Source: Bacteroidia bacterium
Lineage (GTDB): Bacteria > Bacteroidota > Bacteroidia > B-17B0 > Aurantibacillaceae
DNA length: 64,000 bases
Assembly (NCBI GenBank): GCA_016787705.1
Contig: JAEUTP010000007.1
Span: forward strand, 124,001-188,000
Reading direction: 5' to 3'
The translations under genes and the position numbers were made by a program. Below are positions 51,902 through 58,941 of this stretch, piece by piece. The notes beneath the pieces are model-generated. The model did no database searches. It was not told where the DNA came from and saw nothing but the letters and a program-made list of their open reading frames with translations. Positions within the stretch are counted from its first letter, which is position 1, and every line of letters begins with the position of its first letter.

Positions 51902-52564
51902 TTATTTAAAGATCCACATCAACACCGGTTGTTTTGAAGTTTTTATTTTTGGATCAATGATCTTCATGCTATTATTAGAGATCGTTGGGCAGCCCCAACC
52001 TTCCGGCGTTCCGGCAGGATACACTTCTGTATCGGAAACAACTTCCCAGCTATGGAAAACAATTAAACGCGATTGAGCATTGCTGTTTGTTTTATCAAGG
52101 CCATGCATAATGTATTTTATATTAATGCCCCAATCACTGTAAGCACGTTCGCCTAATTTAAATTTTCCTAATGATGAGCAATGGCTACCATCTACATTAC
52201 TAAAGTTGGGAGAATCTTTCGAGGCATCCTGGCTCCAGGGATTGTTGCAACAACCATGGCCCACTAAAAAGCTATATTGAATCGAATCGCCTTTAAAGTC
52301 CCATACAAAAAAGCGTTTGGCGCCGGAGTGAATGCTCATATCAATTAAGATACAAAAATCGGTATTGAATTTTTTTGCTTTACAAAAGGTCAATGCTTCT
52401 TTTGCTTTGACGCGAAGAATTTGAAGATCCGCTTTTATTTTACTTTCTGTAACAACTGCAATTCCCTTATCCGCAACAACTGTTTGAGTTGACCCCAGGC
52501 TAAAAAATAATAACAAAGCTATTACCATTAAAATAAAAGCACCCGAAAGGATCTTCATATGCAT
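51902..52564 (-). CDS. Murein L,D-transpeptidase catalytic-domain-like protein (YkuD_2 type)
   Basis: Two ATGs lie six bases apart; the outer one is used, giving 220 residues. A membrane anchor or signal (ILSGAFILMVIALLLFFSLG) is followed by the catalytic region. LIDMSIHSGAKRFFVWDF, LVGHGCCNN, HCSSLGKFKLGE, YIMHGLDKTNSNAQSRLIVFHSW and GWGCPTISNNSMKIID contain the catalytic Cys and His of the YkuD_2 family. They are presumed to act on periplasmic peptidoglycan or related cell wall substrates. It is a stand-alone minus-strand gene between two repeats-rich gaps. Confidence 0.88.
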   Translation of the reverse strand: MHMKILSGAFILMVIALLLFFSLGSTQTVVADKGIAVVTESKIKADLQILRVKAKEALTFCKAKKFNTDFCILIDMSIHSGAKRFFVWDFKGDSIQYSFLVGHGCCNNPWSQDASKDSPNFSNVDGSHCSSLGKFKLGERAYSDWGINIKYIMHGLDKTNSNAQSRLIVFHSWEVVSDTEVYPAGTPEGWGCPTISNNSMKIIDPKIKTSKQPVLMWIFK

Positions 52565-52610
52565 AAAGATACAAAACGGAAAATTTTAAATGCGTGAAAT
52601 AAAGTTAATT

Positions 52611-53630
52611 TCAATGCTGGTTCAATTGACTGCCTTTTTTTGCAAGGTAAAGCATGGCTTCTTTAACCGCTACTTTAGGCGATTTGGGATCAAAGCCTAA
52701 TTCTGTTCTGGCTTTTGAGATATCAAAATCGGGCTTAAGGCCATAAAAAATGTTCACATCTTTAACCGAGAGTATGGGCGCTTTGCCATTTAATTTGCTT
52801 CCTATTTCCATTAGCCCTGCCAGTAAGTATAATATAAACTTTGGTACAGGCACCGGCATTTTTATTTTCAGTTCCGGAAAAATATCTTTTGCTATTTGCG
52901 TGGTTTCTTTTATAGATGTGCATTTTGCATTGGCTAAAATGTAACGCTCACCGCTCTTTCCTTTTATAGCGGCTAAGTAACAACCTTCTGCCACATCTTT
53001 AACATCTATCCAGTTAATGGCCATGTTCGTTTCTACCGGCACTTTCTTTTTAAGTATGAGGTCAATAAAATTATAAGAGGTGCTTAATGGGGTAAATGCT
53101 ACACTGCCTATCATGGCCGAAGGCAAAACTGCAACAAGTTCGATAGTATGTTTTTTTGCCAGCTCAAAGGCAAGTAGCTCACCGTCATTTTTTGAATTGT
53201 AATACCAGTCACGTCTATCGCTGTTATAGCCACCGCTTTCTTTTGCAGGAAGGCTTTTATAATTTAAAGCCGCGATGGAGCTAACATATACGATCTTTTT
53301 TACACCTGCTTCAACGGCGGCTTCAATGGTATTTTTTGTTCCTAATAAATTTACATCGTAAATTTCTTTTATAGGGTCTTTTGCCCATAGTTTAAATACT
53401 GCACCCACGGCATAAAGCGTTTCTACACCCTGAAGCGCGTTTACTAAGGATTGTTTGTTCGTTATGTCGGCTTGCACCACTTCACAGTTCAAGCCTGCAA
53501 AACATTCTGTGTTTTTAATATTGCGAACCGAAGCCCTTACCGGAATCCCTTTTTCTATTAAAAGCCTTACCAGGTTATTGCCCAGGTGACCGTTTGCACC
53601 TGTAACCAATGCTAAATTTTTTATTGTCAT
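52611..53630 (-). CDS. NAD-dependent epimerase/dehydratase (extended SDR)
   Basis: The 339-residue protein has the Rossmann motif LVTGANGHLGNNLVRLL, the segment KIVYVSSIAALN with the catalytic Ser, and WYYNSKNDGE with Tyr and Lys. It resembles dihydroflavonol 4-reductase-like SDRs (VLPSAMIGSVAFTP, WIDVKDVAEGCYLAAIKG). The substrate cannot be assigned. The gene lies 46 bases from the YkuD_2 gene and 62 from the Crp-like regulator. Confidence 0.92.
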   Translation of the reverse strand: MTIKNLALVTGANGHLGNNLVRLLIEKGIPVRASVRNIKNTECFAGLNCEVVQADITNKQSLVNALQGVETLYAVGAVFKLWAKDPIKEIYDVNLLGTKNTIEAAVEAGVKKIVYVSSIAALNYKSLPAKESGGYNSDRRDWYYNSKNDGELLAFELAKKHTIELVAVLPSAMIGSVAFTPLSTSYNFIDLILKKKVPVETNMAINWIDVKDVAEGCYLAAIKGKSGERYILANAKCTSIKETTQIAKDIFPELKIKMPVPVPKFILYLLAGLMEIGSKLNGKAPILSVKDVNIFYGLKPDFDISKARTELGFDPKSPKVAVKEAMLYLAKKGSQLNQH

Positions 53631-53692
53631 ATTAGTATAGTTTATTTAATAACAAAGTTGCAGATCCATTTTGAAACAGCTGTTCACAAATG

Positions 53693-54268
53693 TTACTTAA
53701 TTGCCTGGCGGCGAATACGGCTTAAGCTTTTAGCATTCATACCTAAAAAAGAAGCAATGTATTGCAGCGGCACATTGTGTACTATGCCGGGATAATTGGT
53801 AATAAGATTTAAATAGCGCTGTTCGGCCGATAAAGTAGCAAGCTCTTTAGAACGGTTTTCATTATAGGTCATAGACTGCTGAAGCACATAGATACTAAAA
53901 TCCTTTAGCGCGGGGCTTTGAGAAATAAGTGTGTCTAAATTATTTTTTGAGATGCGTAGCAGCTCACAATCGGTAACAGTTTCAACATTTTCGTTTGATC
54001 GTGTTTGATTGATAAAGTGCTGATAAGACGTTATAAAGCCCGGCGGGCAATTAAAATGGGAGGTATGTTCATTTCCGTTTTCGTCGTAACTGAAAAGCCT
54101 CACATATCCAGAAATAACAAAATAAATATAGTGCGGTACGTTACTCTCTTCTTCCAGCATCCTGTTCTTGGGCACCAGTATGGGTTCAAAATGTTGCTTA
54201 CAGAGGCCTTCATCTACAGAGGATAAGCTAACGGTTTTTGAAACGATCTGTATGAATTTATCTAACAT
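53693..54268 (-). CDS. Crp/Fnr-family regulator
   Basis: The 191-residue protein has a cyclic-nucleotide-binding-like jelly roll (about residues 15-115: VPHYIYFVISGYVRLFSYDENG, CELLRISKNNLDTLI). It ends with a C-terminal winged helix (about 145-190: SAEQRYLNLITNYPGIVHNVPLQYIASFLGMNAKSLSRIRR, split). This form is the common Crp/Fnr-like family of Bacteroidota. Ligand and targets are unknown; the neighbouring SDR gene is a possible target. Confidence 0.92.
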   Translation of the reverse strand: MLDKFIQIVSKTVSLSSVDEGLCKQHFEPILVPKNRMLEEESNVPHYIYFVISGYVRLFSYDENGNEHTSHFNCPPGFITSYQHFINQTRSNENVETVTDCELLRISKNNLDTLISQSPALKDFSIYVLQQSMTYNENRSKELATLSAEQRYLNLITNYPGIVHNVPLQYIASFLGMNAKSLSRIRRQAIK

Positions 54269-54382
54269 CTTTGTTTTACAAAGATATTATTCTCCTTTAA
54301 TTTTTTCCTAAAAATAATTCGCGCACTATTTTCTGCTTACAAATAGTAAAAGAAATTTTAGAAAAAAATGAATGTAATAAAA

Positions 54383-54835
54383 TTATCTTTCTGCTATTTC
54401 CTTTAATTTATCAAGTGCCTTTGGCCATGCTGTATCCATGTGTTCAGCCCATTCTTCAGGCATATCCAATTCTGCAATAAAACAGGTTGTGTTATCGTTT
54501 GTTTTTTCGAAGGTATAATTTTCGTAAGAAGGCGCCCATTTTTTTACTTCATCGCTGGTGGTATCTTCTTTACCTTTTACAATTTGCCCGTAATGTTTAA
54601 TGGAGATATAAGAAGGGTATTCGCTTTTTTCAATTAATGAGAGCATGCCACCTACCTGGCCATTTTCTCCGGGACCCAAAAAACGCATCTTGTCGCCCTT
54701 TTTCCAGCTGCCCTCAAAATAAGAGCCGGGATGAAATGGAGCGGTCCATTCTCTGTAGTTCTTATCTTCGGTAACTGCTTGCCACACTTTTTCTTGTGGT
54801 GCGTGGATGGTAATTTCGTAATGTAGTTTTTTCAT
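54383..54835 (-). CDS. SRPBCC/AHSA1-domain protein
   Basis: The 150-residue protein is a single START-like domain: ITIHAPQEKVWQAVTEDKNYREWTAPFHPGS, YFEGSWKKGDKMRFLGPG, ISIKHYG, and EWAEHMDTAWPKALDKLKEIA. Such proteins bind hydrophobic ligands or act as general cofactors; the ligand is unknown. It is cytoplasmic by lack of a signal. A small lipoprotein gene lies 14 bases upstream on the same strand. Confidence 0.92.
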   Translation of the reverse strand: MKKLHYEITIHAPQEKVWQAVTEDKNYREWTAPFHPGSYFEGSWKKGDKMRFLGPGENGQVGGMLSLIEKSEYPSYISIKHYGQIVKGKEDTTSDEVKKWAPSYENYTFEKTNDNTTCFIAELDMPEEWAEHMDTAWPKALDKLKEIAER

Positions 54836-54849
54836 AGTTTGTGTTTAGA

Positions 54850-55089
54850 TTATTTTATAACGCATTGTGTATAACTTCCATTAGCATCGGGTTTGGTAGA
54901 ATGATCGTTGCAATCTCTTTTTCTTTTAGCGGCAGAGCCTTTAACGGTAAAAGTACCATAACTGCCGGGCTCAGGATTGTTTCCGCTATAGGCAGTGCAT
55001 TGGCAGGTGTATTTTTTACAGCTGCTTAGGGTTAAACATACGGTTAAAATAAAACCCATTGTTATTAAAAACTGAACTGATCTTTTCAT
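54850..55089 (-). CDS. Small Cys-containing lipoprotein
   Basis: The 79-residue protein has a lipoprotein signal (MKRSVQFLITMGFILTVCLT, lipobox LSSC). A short mature domain of about 55 residues (YTCQCTAYSGNNPEPGSYG, KRKRDCNDHS, SYTQCVIK) has four Cys that could form two disulfides. No family is recognised. It lies 14 bases upstream of the SRPBCC gene on the minus strand. Confidence 0.78.
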   Translation of the reverse strand: MKRSVQFLITMGFILTVCLTLSSCKKYTCQCTAYSGNNPEPGSYGTFTVKGSAAKRKRDCNDHSTKPDANGSYTQCVIK

Positions 55090-55221
55090 GATCCAAATTT
55101 TATGTGTGAATATACAAAATGCATGTTAAAGAAATAACACTTGAGAAACTGAAAAGTTTATGCTTGAGAAAAAAAGGTTTGATATCAAGCCTCACCCTAA
55201 ATCCGTTTCTTAGAGAGAGAC

Positions 55222-55647
55222 GTCACTTTTTGTCTTAACACAAAAAGTAACCAAAAAAGTCAAGGCTACATAATATTTTGCTAAAATTCATCACAAATTA
55301 AGCCTGATGATTTAAGCGCTTCGCGAGAGACAAAAATCATCTTCACACAAGCCAACCCTTTTAATTTATAATGAATTTTTACGCAAAATCTTATGAGGCC
55401 GAATCACTAAGTGTGCTTACGCGGATTAGATTCGGTATGCTAATTATGCGTTTAGTTGAACGGGTTATGCATTTTCGATCTTTTGCAGAGATAGTAGCGA
55501 GCTGAGCTAGGCGTTTAGTTGATTCGGCATCCAGAAAAGCGCTCAGCGAGACAACGGTTTTTCTTTCGCTGTAGCTTCATCGCGAAAGAAAAAATCTCCT
55601 TCAAAAGATCGAAAGCGTTTTGGTTACTTTTGCGCTCCAAAAGTGAC
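55222..55647. repeat. Large structured intergenic repeat, copy 2 (inverted relative to copy 1)
   Basis: This copy fills much of 55090-55788, where no gene is seen. Reading it on the minus strand it aligns end to end with copy 1. The terminal GTCACTTTT hairpins are at both ends. The 39-base block at 55597-55635 is identical to 51369-51407, and 55304-55326 is identical to 51676-51698. Stem 2 has a new sequence yet pairs over 12 bp (TTTTTCTTTCGC 55558-55569 with GCGAAAGAAAAA 55582-55593). The long stem (55283-55301 with 55361-55379) also differs from copy 1 but pairs over 19 positions, with two C-A contacts that become G-U on the minus strand. Confidence 0.87.
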
Positions 55648-55682
55648 AAAAAGAAAAATCAAAGAATTTGTTAGCAGCCTTG

Positions 55683-55700
55683 TCCCGATAGCTATCGGGA
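55683..55700. repeat. 18-bp perfect palindrome, copy B
   Basis: The same TCCCGATAGCTATCGGGA as at 49111, just outside the end of the copy 2 repeat. Confidence 0.85.
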
Positions 55701-55788
55701 TTGCTCAACTTTTTGTCAAGAAAAAGTTGAATGAAAAAAATATAACCGGAAGATTTTATTTTACGATTTGTATCTTTATAAAAGATAA

Positions 55789-56622
55789 ATGAAACAAATT
55801 AAAAACCTTCAAATTGCCGGAAGCAAAGACAAACCAATTCTACTGGACTGTTTTTATAAAGAAGATGGCCTTGCAAAACCCATTATCATTTTTTCTCATG
55901 GCTTTAAAGGCTTAAAAGACTGGGGACATTTTAATGTTATGGCTCAGCAATTTGCAGAAGCAGGTTTTGTTTTCATAAAATTTAATTTTTCTTATAACGG
56001 TACTACTACAGAAGATCCATTAAACTTTGGCGATCTGGAAGCTTTTGGTAACAATAATTACATTATTGAATTGGATGATCTGAAAAAAGTAATGGACTGG
56101 GCTTTAAGCTATGAAGCACTAAAAAAAGAAAGCGATGGTAACAAATTATATTTGTTAGGTCATAGTCGCGGTGGCGGCATTACTATTTTAAAAGCAGGAG
56201 AAGATGCGCGTGTGAAAAAAATAGTAACCTGGGCTTCGGTTAGTCAGATGGACCGAAACAAACCATTAACGGTGGAGACCTGGAAACGCGATGGGGTAGT
56301 GTATGCAAAAAACGCGCGCACCAAACAGGATATGCCTTTGTATTACCAGTTTTACGAAACCATTTTAGCAAATAAAGAACGCCTCAACATTCATCATGCG
56401 GTTAAGCGTTTAACTATTCCATTTTTAATTGTGCATGGCACTGCCGATACGGCCGTGAAATACCGCGACGCCGAAGAGCTGTTGCTTTGGGCAAAACATG
56501 GTAAGTTGTTGAAGATAGAAAATGGTGATCACACCTTTGGTGTAAAACATCCTTTCAGAGAACCGCTTCCTGAAATGGCAAAAGAGGTGATCGAAAAAAC
56601 AATTGGTTTTTTTCTGCAGTAA
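55789..56622 (+). CDS. Alpha/beta hydrolase (prolyl-oligopeptidase/dienelactone-hydrolase-like)
   Basis: The 277-residue protein has IIIFSHGFKGLKDWGHFNVM, FVFIKFNFSYNG, the nucleophile elbow LLGHSRGGGITIL and the acid-His elements FLIVHGTADTAVKY and GDHTFGVKHPF. All triad members are present. Substrate unknown: esterase or peptidase activity are both possible. It is flanked on both sides by repeat-rich gaps and appears to be its own transcription unit. Confidence 0.92.
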   Translation: MKQIKNLQIAGSKDKPILLDCFYKEDGLAKPIIIFSHGFKGLKDWGHFNVMAQQFAEAGFVFIKFNFSYNGTTTEDPLNFGDLEAFGNNNYIIELDDLKKVMDWALSYEALKKESDGNKLYLLGHSRGGGITILKAGEDARVKKIVTWASVSQMDRNKPLTVETWKRDGVVYAKNARTKQDMPLYYQFYETILANKERLNIHHAVKRLTIPFLIVHGTADTAVKYRDAEELLLWAKHGKLLKIENGDHTFGVKHPFREPLPEMAKEVIEKTIGFFLQ

Positions 56623-56752
56623 AAAACATTTATTTCATTAATCGAAATTCCTTCATTTTTTTCACTTTTGTGCAGGATTTTGCGCTTTAGCAAAATGGGG
56701 CTCACACATTTCATATTTATACAAGCTGTGCGCCGCTGCACAATTTTTCTTC

Positions 56753-57314
56753 TTTACTTTTCCTTAGTCGAAAAGTAAACAAAAGACAAGGCAAAACGAT
56801 CTTTCCACCCGCTCTTGATTTTTTTTGAAAAGCTAATAAAGTAAAAAATTCTGTTCCGCTTTTTTATTTGAAAGAACTGAATTTTAAACGACAAGCGCCT
56901 TTATTGCTTTTCTACAAAAAAATCAATTCACTCCCTCGCACGCCAAGCGTTTTGTCCGGCCCACGCGCCGAGAACCCGAACACCTAACCGCAGAATTATC
57001 ATCGGCTAAATCTGTTCGCTTAAGTACACACAGCATATCGGCCTCAAAGAAATTCCGTTGGATTTGTGTTTTAATTTTCGTGATCGATTTTAAATGCATA
57101 ATTAACTAATTGTATTTGAGCATCAGTGCTGCATTTTAAAATCCTATGAGCCCGCGCTGTTTGAGACGGAGGCGAGTTTTTTTCTTGCAGTGCAGCAAGC
57201 GTAGAATTTGAGAAGGGGTCTGCGTTTAGCAAAGAGCCAGTTGGTGCGTTAGCAAAGTAGCGCGATTTTCTTTGTAACTTTCTTTTCTAAAAAGAAAGTT
57301 TGGGAAAAAGTGAC
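56753..57314. repeat. Large structured intergenic repeat, copy 3 (diverged)
   Basis: This fills most of the 979-base gene-free gap before recA. The left hairpin is TTTACTTTTC (56753-56762) with GAAAAGTAAA (56770-56779). The right end has AACTTTCTTTT/AAAAGAAAGTT (within 57276-57301) and AAAAAGTGAC. Its left end shares two 21-base blocks with the second end of copy 1. The core (56983-57048), CTAACCGCA-AATTA then TTCGC-TAAG-ACACA then TCGGCCTCA, aligns with both copies 1 and 2 in the copy 1 orientation. The other parts are too diverged to align by eye. Confidence 0.72.
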
Positions 57315-57336
57315 GACGGAATTTCTAGAAGAAAAA

Positions 57337-57381
57337 TTAGCAAAAAATAAGTTTGAATATTCGAACTCCATTTTTTGCTAA
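57337..57381. repeat. Long hairpin beyond copy 3
   Basis: TTAGCAAAAAAT (57337-57348) pairs perfectly with ATTTTTTGCTAA (57370-57381). Inside, GTTTGAAT (57351-57358) pairs with ATTCGAAC (57359-57366) with one G-T pair. Confidence 0.75.
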
Positions 57382-57490
57382 AACCCAAAAAAATCCTCCC
57401 TTACTTTAGTGAACTTCATTTTGCTTCGCGCCACCTCCTCTTGAGGAGGATACTGTGTTTGCTACAACAAAAGTCCTTCTCCTTTGGAGG

Positions 57491-57508
57491 TCCCGATAGC
57501 TATTGGGA
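57491..57508. repeat. 18-bp palindrome, copy C (one mismatch)
   Basis: TCCCGATAGCTATTGGGA differs from copies A and B by one C-to-T change. Confidence 0.75.
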
Positions 57509-57525
57509 TAGGATGAGGCTGCAAT

Positions 57526-57560
57526 AAAAAAAGCCACCTCTTCATTTAAGAAAAGATGAC
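57526..57560 (-). terminator. Terminator of recA
   Basis: On the minus strand GTCATCTTTTC pairs with GAAGAGGTGGC over 11 bp with three G-U pairs, then a run of seven T. It lies 42 bases after the recA stop. Confidence 0.8.
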
Positions 57561-57601
57561 CTCATTTAAACAATCTCATTAACACCCCTCCGGGCAAAAA
57601 C

Positions 57602-58672
57602 CTATTCGGTTGGCGCAGCCTCAGCCATTAGCGCAGCTTTAATTTTATCTTCAATTTCCATTGCAAGATCTGGGTTCTCGGCAAACAATGCTTTTACGGC
57701 ATCGCGACCCTGGCCTAATTTGGTATCATCATAACTAAACCACGAACCTGCTTTTTTAATAATGTTCTTCTCAACGCCAATATCAATTATCTCGCCTACT
57801 TTGCTAATGCCTTCTCCAAAAATAATATCAAACTCAGCGGTGCGGAATGGCGGTGCCAGTTTATTTTTAATAACCTTAACGCGGGCACGATTACCCATTA
57901 CATTATCGCCATCTTTTAACTGGCTTACACGACGAATATCCAAACGTACCGAAGCGTAGAATTTTAAAGCGTTACCACCGGTAGTAGTTTCAGGATTACC
58001 AAACATGATACCGATCTTTTCGCGCAATTGATTGATAAAGATACAGCAGCAACCTGTTTTATTAATAGTACCGGTTAATTTACGTAAGGCCTGGCTCATT
58101 AAACGTGCCTGTAAACCCATTCTGCTATCACCCATTTCACCTTCAATTTCGGCTTTTGGCGTAAGCGCAGCAACGGAGTCTACCACCACCAGATCAACAG
58201 CACCCGAGCGTATTAAATTATCGGCAATTTCTAAGGCCTGCTCACCGTTATCGGGTTGCGAGATCAATAAACTACCTGTATCTACTCCTAATTTTTCTGC
58301 ATAAAAACGATCGAAGGCATGTTCTGCATCAATAAAAGCTGCAATGCCGCCCGAGCGTTGTACACTGGCAATAGCGTGTATAGCCAATGTTGTTTTACCT
58401 GACGATTCAGGCCCATAAATTTCTACTACGCGGCCTTTTGGTAAACCACCAATACCAAGGGCAATATCTAAACCTAATGAGCCGGTAGAGATAGCTTCTA
58501 TCTGTTCTACTTTAGCATCACCTAATTTCATAATGGTACCCTTACCATATGTTTTTTCTAATTTGTCTAAGGTTAACTGAAGCGCTTTTAATTTTTCGGA
58601 ATTAACAGTCTTTTTGGACACTGAGCTTGTCGAAGTGTCTTCCATTACGTCTTCTGCATTTTTTTTTGCCAT
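57602..58672 (-). CDS. recA: Recombinase A
   Basis: The 356-residue protein is RecA: Walker A GPESSGKT at about residues 87-94, [21 protein letters not shown], the loop [22 protein letters not shown], and the C-terminal acidic region. It forms filaments on single-stranded DNA for homologous recombination and triggers SOS-type responses. The N-terminal tail is longer than usual. Residues 11-19 (EDTSTSSVS) are coded by a small intergenic-type repeat that forms a hairpin in the DNA (58617-58639). It is a lone gene with its own terminator. No LexA box was recognised. Confidence 0.97.
   Translation of the reverse strand: MAKKNAEDVMEDTSTSSVSKKTVNSEKLKALQLTLDKLEKTYGKGTIMKLGDAKVEQIEAISTGSLGLDIALGIGGLPKGRVVEIYGPESSGKTTLAIHAIASVQRSGGIAAFIDAEHAFDRFYAEKLGVDTGSLLISQPDNGEQALEIADNLIRSGAVDLVVVDSVAALTPKAEIEGEMGDSRMGLQARLMSQALRKLTGTINKTGCCCIFINQLREKIGIMFGNPETTTGGNALKFYASVRLDIRRVSQLKDGDNVMGNRARVKVIKNKLAPPFRTAEFDIIFGEGISKVGEIIDIGVEKNIIKKAGSWFSYDDTKLGQGRDAVKALFAENPDLAMEIEDKIKAALMAEAAPTE
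58617..58639. repeat. REP-like repeat word inside the recA coding sequence
   Basis: GACACT (58617-58622) and AGTGTC (58634-58639) form a stem around GAGCTTGTCGA, the word also seen at 36621. On the recA strand it encodes residues 11-19. Confidence 0.7.
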
Positions 58673-58941
58673 GATATATAGTTTATTTGATTACGCTTTA
58701 AATAAAGTTAGGGCTTGTTTTTTCTTTTTCCTCAACCCCTTCTGCACTTTTTACCCTAACTTATACACAAAGGTATATGCAATTTGTAGCAATGTCTTGC
58801 TACAGTTTATAGTATTATTAAAATATATAATTTTAGCAACGCAAACTCCCGCAATACTTCGATTGAAACAAGCACAACATCTATAAATATTGCTTTTAGC
58901 ACATAAAAAAGCTTAACTTTATTGGAACTAAAACATAAAAT

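Noticed and set aside
51357..57314. The large repeats as decayed transposase or other protein genes
   Set aside because: No frame longer than about 60 codons is shared between copies, and differences fall in matched stem positions rather than codon positions.
58761..58775. DnaA box or replication origin upstream of recA (TTATACACA)
   Set aside because: A single imperfect box without a cluster or dnaA/gyrB context is not sufficient.
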